From Nocardioides anomalus (GTDB lineage: Bacteria > Actinomycetota > Actinomycetes > Propionibacteriales > Nocardioidaceae): a stretch of DNA of 64,000 nt. The position numbers and the translations under genes are program-made. The stretch is from positions 1,674,001 to 1,738,000 of the forward strand of contig NZ_CP049257.1 in the NCBI RefSeq assembly GCF_011046535.1. Direction: 5' to 3'. The stretch's first letter is position 1; every line of letters starts with the position of its first letter. Below the pieces are notes generated by a model that was not told where the DNA came from, did not search any database, and was given only the letters and a program-made list of their open reading frames with translations. Positions 43,198-51,741 of this stretch are shown piece after piece.

Positions 43198-44303
43198 GCG
43201 GTCGCCTCCGCGTGGAGGGTGGCCAGGACCGAGGTCGCGAGCAGGCGGGCCTGCTGGCCGGTCGAGTCGAGGAGGGCCTGGTCGGAGGTGGCGCGGCGCA
43301 GGTAGAGGTGCGCCGGGTGCTCCCAGGTGTAGCCCGTCCCGCCGTGCAGGTGCACGGTCTCGCGGGCGATGTGGAACGCCGCCCGGCCGCAGCGGGTCCG
43401 GGCCACGGCCAGCCCGGCCAGGGACTCGGGGCGGCGCCCCCTCAGGTCGTTGGTCTCGACCGCTCGCACGGCGATGGCCAGTGCGGAGCGCGCGGTCTCC
43501 AGCTCCACGAGCAGGTCGGCGCAGCGGTGCTTGAGCGCCTGGAAGGAGCCGATCTCGCGGCCGAACTGTCGCCGCACCTTGAGGTGCTCGACGGTCATCT
43601 CCAGGCACCGGTCCGCGACGCCGACGCACTCGGCGGCGAGCGCGAGCGCGGTGCCCTGGCGCACGGCGGCCACCGCCGCACGAGCGCGGTCCTGCTCGGC
43701 CACGAGCTCACCGACCGCCCGGGTGAGCACCACGCTGGCCATCCGCCGGGTCAGGTCCAGGGTCGGCAGCGGGAGGACGCGGACGCCGGGATCGTCGGTG
43801 CGGACCCAGAAGTAGGCGTGGAACCCCTCGTGCTCGGCCAGGACCAGCAACGCGTCCGCCACCTGGGCGTCGACGACGCAGGGGAGCGAGCCGGTCAGCA
43901 CGATGCGGTCCCCGGTGCGCTCGGCGTCGGGGTAGAGGAGCGGGAAGGTCTCCTCGACGGGCATGGCTGGTACGGCGACCAGCTCGCCACCGGCGATCGC
44001 CCGCAGGCGCTGGCGGTTGACGGGGTCGTCGGTGAGCTCGAGCAGCGCGGCCGCGACCTGGAGGGTGCCGAGCAGCGGACCGTCGTAGAGCGCCCGACCG
44101 AGCTCCTCGTGGACCACCAGCTCCGCTGTCCGGTCGAGCCCGGCACCGCCGAGGTCCTCGGGCACCCGCACCCCCGGGAGCCCCAGCCCGGTGGCCAGGG
44201 ACCGCCAGGCGGCCCGGTCGAGCGGAGCGGCCGGGTCGAGCACCCGCTCGTCGGTGGTCGCCGGGGCCAGCGTGGCCAGGTGGGCCCGGGTGACCTCACG
44301 CAA
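43194..44303 (-). CDS. acyl-CoA dehydrogenase family protein (FadE-like)
   Basis: 369-aa flavoenzyme of the acyl-CoA dehydrogenase fold. LGLPGVRVPEDLGGAGLD is in the N-terminal helical domain, and VRRQFGREIGSFQALKH is the classic C-terminal motif. HGGTGYTWEHPAHLYLRRA closes the active site. The catalytic-base position is not obvious, as in many actinobacterial FadE pairs where one subunit is degenerate. It begins at TTG 44303 behind GGGGGAG. It likely works with the next dehydrogenase as a heteromer. Confidence 0.88.
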   Translation of the reverse strand: MREVTRAHLATLAPATTDERVLDPAAPLDRAAWRSLATGLGLPGVRVPEDLGGAGLDRTAELVVHEELGRALYDGPLLGTLQVAAALLELTDDPVNRQRLRAIAGGELVAVPAMPVEETFPLLYPDAERTGDRIVLTGSLPCVVDAQVADALLVLAEHEGFHAYFWVRTDDPGVRVLPLPTLDLTRRMASVVLTRAVGELVAEQDRARAAVAAVRQGTALALAAECVGVADRCLEMTVEHLKVRRQFGREIGSFQALKHRCADLLVELETARSALAIAVRAVETNDLRGRRPESLAGLAVARTRCGRAAFHIARETVHLHGGTGYTWEHPAHLYLRRATSDQALLDSTGQQARLLATSVLATLHAEATA

Positions 44304-44330
44304 CGCGTGGAGCTCCCCCCTCGTCCGCGC

Positions 44331-45536
44331 TCACGGCCGGGCCTCGCGCGGCAGGCCGAGCACCCGCTCGGCCAGGATGTTGCGCTGGATCTCGTCGCTG
44401 CCGCCCGCGATCCGGTGGGCGGGGGCGTTGAGCAGCAGCTCGCTCCACGCGTAGGTGCCCCACGCGCCGGTGTCGGCCACCATCCGGTAGCCGAGCAGCC
44501 GGCCCGCGACCTCGGAGTAGAACTCCATGTCCGAGGTCATCATGAGCTTCACCACGGACGGCCCGCGCGGCTGCCCGGCCAACCGGGAGGCGGTCTCGTG
44601 CAGCAGCTGCTCGCGCGCCCAGCACTCGGCCAGGAGCTCCTGGACCGCCGGGTCGTCGGCCGCGCCGCGGTCGACGGCCAGAGCGAAGAGCCGGCGGACC
44701 GGGTCGAGCATGATCCCGTTGTGCTCGCGACCGAGCACCGAGCGCTCGTTGGTCACCGTCGTCATCGCGATCGCCCAGCCGCCGTCGACGGGGCCGACGC
44801 GCGCGGAGTCCGGGATCCGCACCTCGTCGAGGAACACCTCGTTGAAGTGCTCCCCGCCGGTGATCTGCTTCAGCGGCCGCACCTCGATGCCGGGCGAGTC
44901 CATGTCGACGAGGAACACGGTCAGGCCGCGGTGCCGGCTGCCCGGCTCACCGGTGCGTGCGATCAGCTCGCCGAGGCGGCTCACGTGGGCGTACGACGAC
45001 CAGAGCTTCTGCCCGGTGACGACCCACACGTCGCCGTCGCGACGTGCGGTGGTGCGCAACCCGGCCAGGTCCGAGCCGGCCTCGGGCTCGGAGAAGAGCT
45101 GGCAGCACACGGTGTCGCCGCGCCAGATCCCCGGCAGGTGGGCGCGCTTCTGCTCGGGCGTGCCGTGGGACAGGATCGTCGGCCCGACGATCTGGTGGCT
45201 GACCATGAAGCACGAGGTGATGGGCACCTCGAAGCCCGCGGCCACCTCGGCCACGGTGTGCGCGTGCTCGGCGCTGAGCCCGCGGCCGCCGTACTCGACC
45301 GGCCCGTCGACCCAGGCCAGCCCGGCGTCGCACAGCTCGCGCTGCCAGGCCTGGGCCCGGGCCAGCTCGGTCTCCTCCGACTCGGCGCTGTGGTGGCCGA
45401 CGCCGATCACGCCGTCGGGTCCCGAGCCGTGGACCACGCCGTCGGTGCGCCGGGGCACGCGCGCGGCGAAGAAGGCCTCCGCCTCGGCGGCGATCTCGGC
45501 CAGCGTCACGGGTGAGTCGGCCACGGACGCGCTCAC
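44331..45536 (-). CDS. acyl-CoA dehydrogenase
   Basis: 401-aa flavoenzyme. Full family motifs are seen: QLFSEPEAGSDLAGLRTTA (substrate and FAD loop), WVVTGQKLWSS, and GGSDEIQRNILAERVLGLPRE at the C-terminus. It starts at GTG overlapping the stop of the Liv-fusion gene. The pair with 43194-44303 resembles alpha2beta2 steroid or branched side-chain dehydrogenases of mycobacteria. Substrate unknown. Confidence 0.93.
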   Translation of the reverse strand: MSASVADSPVTLAEIAAEAEAFFAARVPRRTDGVVHGSGPDGVIGVGHHSAESEETELARAQAWQRELCDAGLAWVDGPVEYGGRGLSAEHAHTVAEVAAGFEVPITSCFMVSHQIVGPTILSHGTPEQKRAHLPGIWRGDTVCCQLFSEPEAGSDLAGLRTTARRDGDVWVVTGQKLWSSYAHVSRLGELIARTGEPGSRHRGLTVFLVDMDSPGIEVRPLKQITGGEHFNEVFLDEVRIPDSARVGPVDGGWAIAMTTVTNERSVLGREHNGIMLDPVRRLFALAVDRGAADDPAVQELLAECWAREQLLHETASRLAGQPRGPSVVKLMMTSDMEFYSEVAGRLLGYRMVADTGAWGTYAWSELLLNAPAHRIAGGSDEIQRNILAERVLGLPREARP

Positions 45537-48250
45537 GCGGGCACCCCCGCTCCGGCGGCGTCGTGGGCGTCCGGGCCGAGGTAGGCCTCGATCACCTTCG
45601 GGTCGGTGCCGACCTCGGCCGGGGCACCGGTCGTCAGCCAGCGACCGGACTCCATGACGGTGACGACGTCGCAGGCGCTGAGCACGAGGTCGACGTTGTG
45701 CTCGACGAGCAGGACGCCCATGCCCCAGTCGCGGGCCAGGGAGCGGATCAGCCCGGCGAGCTCGCGGGACTCCTCGTCGCTGAGCCCGGCCGCGGGCTCG
45801 TCGAGCAGCAGCACCCGGGGGCCGGCGGCCACGGCGCGGGCGATGGCCACCAGCCGCCGCTGGCCGAAGGCCAGGTCGCCGGGGCGGCGGTCGAGGACGT
45901 CGGTGAGCCGGAACTCGGCGACCGCGGCCAAGGCGGGACCGGTGAGCGTGATGCGCCCAGGGCGGACCACGTCGGTGACGTAGCGCAGCAGCGCCCCGGA
46001 GTCGCAGGCCACCGCGAGGTTCTCGCGGACGGTGAGGTCGGCGAAGAGCTCGAGGGACTGGAAGGAGCGGGCCACGCCCGCCCGGGCCCGGCGCCGCGCC
46101 GACCAGCTGCGGATCGAGCGGCCGTCCAGGTCGATGGCGCCGGCGGCGGGCCGCACGAAGCCGGTGAGCGCGTCGATGACCGTCGTCTTGCCCGCACCGT
46201 TGGGGCCGATGAGTCCGTGCACCTCGCCGGGGCGCAGCTGCAACGACAGCCCGTCGACGGCGACGACGCCGCCGAAGGTGACCCGCAGGTCGCGCACGTC
46301 GAGCGTCGCCCCCTCGACCGGCTCGGGCTTGCGGCGCGCGGCCTCCGGTACGCCGGCCGCCGGCTCCGCCGAGGGCTTGCGGACGAGCAGGCGACGCAGC
46401 GGTCGGCCCAGCTTGCGGGCCAGGTCGACGTTCATCTCGTAGAGGCCGTCGTGCCCGCTGCGCAGCACGTAGAGCAGGAACAGACCACTGACCAGCGGCA
46501 GGTAGCGCTCCAGGCCGTCGGCGTCGTGCAGCAGCTGGGTGCCGACCCCGCCGGGCAGCAGGGTCGCGGCGAACAGCGCGCCGCCGATGGTGCCGACGCC
46601 ACCGACCACGGCCACGCCGATGGCGAGCAGGGAGGTGATGACGCCGAACTGCGCGGGGATGACGTTGACGCTCTGGAAGGACAGCAGCACCCCGGCCAGC
46701 GCGGCCAGCGCCGAGGCGAAGCCGAAGGCGTAGAGCTTGGCCGCGAAGACGTCGACGCCGAGCGCGGCCGCGGCCCGCTCGTTGGAGCGCACGGCGAGCA
46801 GCCGACGCCCGGCGCTGCCGCGGCGCATGTTGGCCACCGCGATCGCCGCCAACGTGAGCGCGACCAGGGTGACCAGCCCGTAGCGGTAGGGGTAGAGGAT
46901 CGCGCCGAACTCCCAACCGAACAGCGACGGCGGGTCGATGAGGATGCCGGTGTCGCCACCGCCGTACTCGTAGTTGCTGAGCACCAGGCTGAACACCACG
47001 ATGCCGAGACCCAGGGTCGCGATCGCCAGGTTGATCCCGCGGGTGCGCAGCGCCGGGAGGGCCACGACCATGCCGAGGACTGCCGAGACCGCCATGGCCC
47101 CGCCGAGGGCGGCCAGGAAGCTCCAGCCCCAGGCGTGCACCAGGTTGGCCGCGACGAACGCGCCCGCCCCGGCCAGGACGTACTGCGCGAGCGACAGCTG
47201 GCCGGCGTACCCGGTGACGACGGTGACCGACAGCGTCAGGATGGCGAAGGCCATCGTCACGGTGAGGGCCTGGGCCCAGACCGGGTCGACGACCAGGCCG
47301 ATGAGCAGCGCGAAGACGAGGAACACCGCGGCCGCGGGCAGCACCCGGATCCGGCCGTCGCCCACCGACGGCAGCCGCTCCAGGACGTGGCTGCGCAGCG
47401 GCAGCGAGGTCCCGCGCAGGGCGAGGTAGGCGACGATGAGGATGAACGGCACGCTGTCCGCCCAGCCGGTGACGGTCACGTAGCGCGTCATCAGCGACTG
47501 CGCCACACCGATGGCCAGTGCACCACCGAAGGCCAGGGGGAAGGACACGAACCGGCCCAGCAGCGCCGCGGCCAGCGCGGGGACGACGAGCAGGGTCAGC
47601 TGGGTCGGCTGGAGGTAGGTGATCGGCGCGAGCAGCGCGCCGGCGAGGGCGGCCAGACCGGCGGCCAGCGCCCAGTTGGTCGTCGCGATCCGGTCGGGGG
47701 AGTGGCCCAGGCTGGCTGCCGCCCGCTGGTTCTCCGCCACGGCGCCGGCCACCCGCCCGAACGACGTGGTGCGGAACAGCACGTAGAGGCCGAGCGTCAT
47801 CAGCGCCCCGATGATGAGGATGATGAGCCGGTCGAGCCCGATGGTGGCGCCGTCGAAGGGCTCCACCGGTCGGGTCGGCAGCGCCGAGGGCACGCTGAGC
47901 GTGCTCACGCCGTACTTCAGCACGGCGGCCGACTGCAGCGAGAGCAGGACGCCGAGGGTCGCGATGACCCGCTCGATCGGCGACGAGCGGCGCATCGGGC
48001 GCAGGATCAGCAGGTGCACGAGTGCCCCGAGCACCGTGCCGACGACGACCGAGCCGACGACCGCGGGGACCGACGCCCAGCCGAGCCCGACCCTCAGCTC
48101 GTAGTAGGCGTAGCCGCCGACCATCACGAACGAGCCCTGGGCGAAGTTGACGATGCCCGAGCCGCGGTAGACCAGGACGAGCCCCTGGGACACCAGGCTG
48201 TAGATCGCGCCGATGCCGAGGCCGAGCAGCACGAAGTGGAGGACTTCCAC
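45533..48250 (-). CDS. three-domain Liv-type ABC transporter (LivH-LivM-LivG fusion)
   Basis: 905-aa protein joining three parts that are usually separate. Residues 1-~290 are LivH (SQGLVLVYRGSGIVNFAQG). Residues ~300-610 are LivM (VTGYAGQLSLAQYVLAGAGAF, ALRTRGINLAIATLGLG). Residues ~650-905 are the LivG ATPase (Walker A GPNGAGKTT, signature DLAFGQRRLVAIARA, Walker B LLLDEPAAGLSD, VEHN). GTG 48250. With LivF and a binding protein adjoining, a complete importer is encoded. Operon context suggests a carboxylic or branched hydrophobic substrate rather than amino acids. Confidence 0.94.
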   Translation of the reverse strand: MEVLHFVLLGLGIGAIYSLVSQGLVLVYRGSGIVNFAQGSFVMVGGYAYYELRVGLGWASVPAVVGSVVVGTVLGALVHLLILRPMRRSSPIERVIATLGVLLSLQSAAVLKYGVSTLSVPSALPTRPVEPFDGATIGLDRLIILIIGALMTLGLYVLFRTTSFGRVAGAVAENQRAAASLGHSPDRIATTNWALAAGLAALAGALLAPITYLQPTQLTLLVVPALAAALLGRFVSFPLAFGGALAIGVAQSLMTRYVTVTGWADSVPFILIVAYLALRGTSLPLRSHVLERLPSVGDGRIRVLPAAAVFLVFALLIGLVVDPVWAQALTVTMAFAILTLSVTVVTGYAGQLSLAQYVLAGAGAFVAANLVHAWGWSFLAALGGAMAVSAVLGMVVALPALRTRGINLAIATLGLGIVVFSLVLSNYEYGGGDTGILIDPPSLFGWEFGAILYPYRYGLVTLVALTLAAIAVANMRRGSAGRRLLAVRSNERAAAALGVDVFAAKLYAFGFASALAALAGVLLSFQSVNVIPAQFGVITSLLAIGVAVVGGVGTIGGALFAATLLPGGVGTQLLHDADGLERYLPLVSGLFLLYVLRSGHDGLYEMNVDLARKLGRPLRRLLVRKPSAEPAAGVPEAARRKPEPVEGATLDVRDLRVTFGGVVAVDGLSLQLRPGEVHGLIGPNGAGKTTVIDALTGFVRPAAGAIDLDGRSIRSWSARRRARAGVARSFQSLELFADLTVRENLAVACDSGALLRYVTDVVRPGRITLTGPALAAVAEFRLTDVLDRRPGDLAFGQRRLVAIARAVAAGPRVLLLDEPAAGLSDEESRELAGLIRSLARDWGMGVLLVEHNVDLVLSACDVVTVMESGRWLTTGAPAEVGTDPKVIEAYLGPDAHDAAGAGVPA

Positions 48251-48258
48251 GACTCTCC

Positions 48259-49005
48259 CTATCGAGGGGTGGGGGACGGGACGGGTGCGCCGGCGTCCGG
48301 TACGTCGAGCCGCCCGTCGGTGAGGTACATCGACTCCACGGTCTCGATGCCGTCGGCGGAGTCACCTGCGGCGACGATCGACCCCTGGCGCATGAGGTAC
48401 CACCGGTCCGCGACCCCGAGCGCGCGGCGGGCCTGCTGCTCCACGAGCAGGACGGCGACGCCCTGCTCGTCGGCGGCGGTGCGGAGGGCGTCGAACAGCC
48501 GGCCCACCACCAGGGGCGCGAGCCCCAGCGACAGCTCGTCGAGGAGCAGCGCCGTGGGCCGGGTGGCCAGCGCGCGGGCCAGCGTGAGCATCTGCTGCTC
48601 CCCCCCGGACAGCAGGCCGGCGCGTTGCGGCAGGAGCGGCTCCAGCTCGGGGAAGAGCGCGACGGCCGGGGCCAGTCCGCCCGACCCGAGCAGCAGGTTG
48701 TCGCGCACGGTCATCGACATCAGCACCGAGCGCTCCTCGGGCACGAACGCCATGCCGTCGCGCGCCCGCTGGTGCAGCGGCGTGGTGACGGGCGCGCCGC
48801 GCCACCTCACCTCGCCGGCGAGCGGTGGCAGCTCGCCGGCGCAGGTGAGGAGCGTGGTGGACTTGCCCGCGCCGTTGGGGCCGAGCAGCGCGACGATCTC
48901 GCCCGGGTGGACCGCGACGTCGATCCCGCGGACCACGGCCAGGTCGTCGTACCCAGCGCTGAGCCCGCGCAGCTCGAGGACCGGTCCCTCGGTGGCGCGT
49001 CCCAC
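48259..49005 (-). CDS. livF: LivF-type ABC ATP-binding protein
   Basis: 248-aa ATPase: Walker A GPNGAGKST, signature LSGGEQQMLTLARAL, Walker B LLLDELSLGLAP, H-loop region VEQQARRAL. The EQQ after the H-loop is typical of LivF. GTG 49005 starts 2 bp after the binding-protein stop. Pairs with the LivG domain of the fused protein. Confidence 0.93.
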   Translation of the reverse strand: MGRATEGPVLELRGLSAGYDDLAVVRGIDVAVHPGEIVALLGPNGAGKSTTLLTCAGELPPLAGEVRWRGAPVTTPLHQRARDGMAFVPEERSVLMSMTVRDNLLLGSGGLAPAVALFPELEPLLPQRAGLLSGGEQQMLTLARALATRPTALLLDELSLGLAPLVVGRLFDALRTAADEQGVAVLLVEQQARRALGVADRWYLMRQGSIVAAGDSADGIETVESMYLTDGRLDVPDAGAPVPSPTPR

Positions 49006-49007
49006 GG

Positions 49008-50234
49008 TCAGGACTCGGCCAGCGGGTCGATCGGGTCGCCGTCCTGGACCAGGGTGCCGTCCTCGGCCTGCGAGACGTAGACGCTGAAGCCCGGCACCCG
49101 CGGGTAGTCGGCCACCGGCGGCGGGTCGGGGATGCCGTCGTAGTCCGGCACCGTGCCCAACTCGATGGGGCCGTCGAGGTCGTCGAGCTTGTCGGTGATC
49201 GCCTTCGCGCTCACCTCGCCGTCGCCGATCTGGTCCACGATGCCGGCCAGGAAGGTCACGGCGGTCCAGGTGCCCAGGGAGCCGTTGTCGGTGACCGCCT
49301 CGGGGTGGTACTTCTTCATCGCGTCCAGGAACTCCTGGACCTGCGGGATGTCGGTGCTGGTCACCGGCGACAGGCTCGAGGTCACGAACACGTTGTCCGC
49401 GGCGTCGCCGAGGGCCTCCTGGTCGGCCGGCTTGAAGATGTTGGCCAGGGTGGAGATGTTGCCGTCGAAGCCGGCCTGGCGGACGGCCTGGATGATGCGC
49501 GGCGCGTCGGTGGCGGTCGAGGCGACCGCGACGGCGTCGGGGTCCTTGGCCAGGGCCGAGGAGGCGACGGCGCTGAAGTCGGCCGCGCCGAGCGGGGCCA
49601 GGATGCGGTAGGAGTCGGCGCCGCCGGCCTCCGCCCCGTGCTTGATGTCGTCGGCCGCGGCGTACGCCGCCGCCGCGTCGGCCACGATCACGGCCACGTT
49701 GGTCGCACCCTTGTCGGCGAGCAGCCGGCCCATCGCGACCTGCATCGACTGGGTGCCGCCGTGGATCGGGTAGGACACCGCGCTGGTGCCCTCGATCGGA
49801 CCGCCCGAGCCGGCGCCGGCCAGCCACGGGATCCCGGCCTGCTCGAGGATCGGCAGCTCTGAGGGGGCCTGCGAGCTCGCCGCGCCCACGACCGCGACGA
49901 CCCCGTCGGTGACCGCCTGCCGGGCGCAGGCCGCGCCGGTGTTGGCGTCGAAGGCGTCGTTGCAGAAGGTGACCTCGATCTTGCGGCCGTCGATGCCGCC
50001 GTCGGCGTTGATCGCCTGCACGTGGGCGTCGAGCCCGGCCTTGGCGTCGGTCAGCGAGAGCGACGGGCTCTCGAAGGTGCCGATCTGCATGATCTTGATC
50101 GGCGCGGTGCTGGAGCCCGACCCGCCCCCGTCGTCGGCGTCGGCGCCCGGGTCGTCCCGGCAGCCCGCCAGAGCAACGGCCAGGGTGAGGGCTCCGATCG
50201 TCATCAGGGCGCGCTGAGCAGAGGTGGTGTTCAT
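49008..50234 (-). CDS. Liv-type substrate-binding lipoprotein
   Basis: 408-aa family-6 periplasmic binding protein (LivJ-like). The lipobox LAGC near residue 25 gives a lipid anchor. The type I fold is seen in IMQIGTFESPSLSL, GGIDGRKIEVTFCNDAFD and VAVVGAASSQAPSELPILEQAGIPW. ATG 50232-50234 has GGAAGG upstream. Delivers substrate to the LivHMG/LivF complex; ligand unknown. Confidence 0.93.
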   Translation of the reverse strand: MNTTSAQRALMTIGALTLAVALAGCRDDPGADADDGGGSGSSTAPIKIMQIGTFESPSLSLTDAKAGLDAHVQAINADGGIDGRKIEVTFCNDAFDANTGAACARQAVTDGVVAVVGAASSQAPSELPILEQAGIPWLAGAGSGGPIEGTSAVSYPIHGGTQSMQVAMGRLLADKGATNVAVIVADAAAAYAAADDIKHGAEAGGADSYRILAPLGAADFSAVASSALAKDPDAVAVASTATDAPRIIQAVRQAGFDGNISTLANIFKPADQEALGDAADNVFVTSSLSPVTSTDIPQVQEFLDAMKKYHPEAVTDNGSLGTWTAVTFLAGIVDQIGDGEVSAKAITDKLDDLDGPIELGTVPDYDGIPDPPPVADYPRVPGFSVYVSQAEDGTLVQDGDPIDPLAES

Positions 50235-50316
50235 GAGGACCTTCCGGGGTGTCAGCCGAGAGGAGTGAGGTGGGCGGTGTCGGTGCAGAGGTCGCAGCGT
50301 CGAGTGGCCGTGCGGA

Positions 50317-51486
50317 TCAGCGCAGGCTCTGGATGTTGGTGCCGTCGGGGAGGTCCCGGCCGGCGTCGGAGAACGCCTTGGTGATGGCGGCCTGCGCCAG
50401 CGGCTTGTAGCCCGGGCGCTTGGCGGTGACGGTCGCAGCGGAGCGCTGCGCCGGTGCGAGGGTGCCCTGGAAGTGAGGCATGACGTAGCGGGCGAACAGC
50501 TCGAGGCTGGCCAGCGTCTGGGGCCGGTCGGCCCAGTCGTGGGTCATGATCAGGAAGGTGCCGAAGCCACCGGTCTGCTCGACCATCCGCTCGATGGCGG
50601 CGATGCAGTCCTCCGGGGTGCCGATGATCGAGCTGTCGTCGGCGATCTCGTCGGCCAGGGTGTAGTCGTTCTCGAGGCCCAGGACCGGCTTGAAGTAGAC
50701 CTGCCGCTCGCGCTCGCGGGCCGCCTCGACGTCGCGGATGGCCTGGTCGCGGTCCTTGCTGAGGTGGACGCGGAGCACCATCCGCCACTCGTCGCGGCTG
50801 ATCTCGGTGCCGGCGTCAGCCGCGGCCTTCTCGGCGATCGACCACTGCTCCTTCATGTCCTTCTTGCCGCCGATGAAGCCGGCGCTGAGGGAGAGGACGC
50901 CGACGCCGTGCCGCCCGGCCGTCGTCACGCCCGAGGGGGAGGTGGTGCTGGCCACCGCGACCGGCACGCCGTCGGGGTTGAGGGGCAGGAAGGCCAGCTG
51001 GGCCTCGCGCAGCTCGAACCAGTCGGTCTTCGCCGAGACGGTCTCGCCGCGCAGCAGCGGGATGATGGCGTCGAGCGCCTCGTTCATCCGGCTGCGCTGG
51101 GTCACCGGCTCGATGCCCATCATGTCGGCGTCGGAGATGAGCGCGCCCGGCCCGACGCCGAGCATGGCCCGACCGCGGCTCAGGTGGTCGAGCAGCACCG
51201 TGCGGTCGGCCACCATGAGCGGGTGGTGGTACGGCAGGCTCACCACGCCGGTGCCGAGCCGGATCCGTGCGGTCGTGACCGCCGCGGCCGACAGCACCAT
51301 GAAGGGGTCGGCGATGCGCTCCACCCCGGTCGAGTGGTGCTCGCCGACCCAGGCCTCGTCGAAGCCGAGCCGGTCGGCCAGCTCGATGAGCTCCAGGTCG
51401 TGGCGCAGGGTGAGCGTGGGGTTGTCGTCGTTGGAGTGGAACGGCGCGATGAAGATGCCGAAGTCCATGCGGTCCGGGCGGGCCAT
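50317..51486 (-). CDS. LLM-class flavin-dependent monooxygenase (limonene monooxygenase-like)
   Basis: 389-aa luciferase-like TIM-barrel enzyme. GIFIAPFHSNDDNPTLTL, DEAWVGEHHSTG and RLGTGVVSLPYHHPLMVADR match the group that includes limonene 1,2-monooxygenase (by recall). It would use FMNH2 supplied by a separate reductase, and a flavin reductase gene lies divergently next door. ATG 51484-51486 follows GAGGAGA. It may open the degradation of the compound imported by the Liv system. Confidence 0.9.
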   Translation of the reverse strand: MARPDRMDFGIFIAPFHSNDDNPTLTLRHDLELIELADRLGFDEAWVGEHHSTGVERIADPFMVLSAAAVTTARIRLGTGVVSLPYHHPLMVADRTVLLDHLSRGRAMLGVGPGALISDADMMGIEPVTQRSRMNEALDAIIPLLRGETVSAKTDWFELREAQLAFLPLNPDGVPVAVASTTSPSGVTTAGRHGVGVLSLSAGFIGGKKDMKEQWSIAEKAAADAGTEISRDEWRMVLRVHLSKDRDQAIRDVEAARERERQVYFKPVLGLENDYTLADEIADDSSIIGTPEDCIAAIERMVEQTGGFGTFLIMTHDWADRPQTLASLELFARYVMPHFQGTLAPAQRSAATVTAKRPGYKPLAQAAITKAFSDAGRDLPDGTNIQSLR

Positions 51487-51557
51487 GCCGGGTCTCCTCG
51501 TCGGTCGCGTGCGGTGGCAGCGCTGCGGCGCGGGTGTGACGGCGCTCTCAGCGAGAC

Positions 51558-51741
51558 CTGAATCTACTCAGAAACCGACACTTGGCAACCCCTCGTGTCG
51601 GCAGGCAGGATGACCGGACCGACGCGGCGCACCGAGTGCCGGAGTCCTGCAGTGCCGCGACCATCCGGTCGCCGCTCGCGACCGCAGGTGCGTCCAGTTC
51701 GGCCGAGGAGGGATCGACAACGTGTCTGAGAGGTACTCAGA
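51558..51741. promoter_or_regulatory. divergent control region with repeated CTGA...TACTCAGA dyads
   Basis: CTGA-ATC-TACTCAGA (51558-51572) and CTGAG-AGG-TACTCAGA (51726-51741) share the right half exactly, with spacing differing by one base. An extra 7-bp inverted repeat CCGACAC/GTGTCGG lies at 51575-51601. Two operators for one regulator of both divergent genes are plausible. Confidence 0.5.

Noticed and set aside
44331..49087. Very long open frames of 1344 aa (minus, frame of 44331-48365) and 1191 aa (plus, 45512-49087)
   Set aside because: They oppose or extend beyond clear acyl-CoA dehydrogenase and Liv transporter genes, and their composition is Arg/Pro/Gly/His-rich. High GC suppresses stops in shadow frames.
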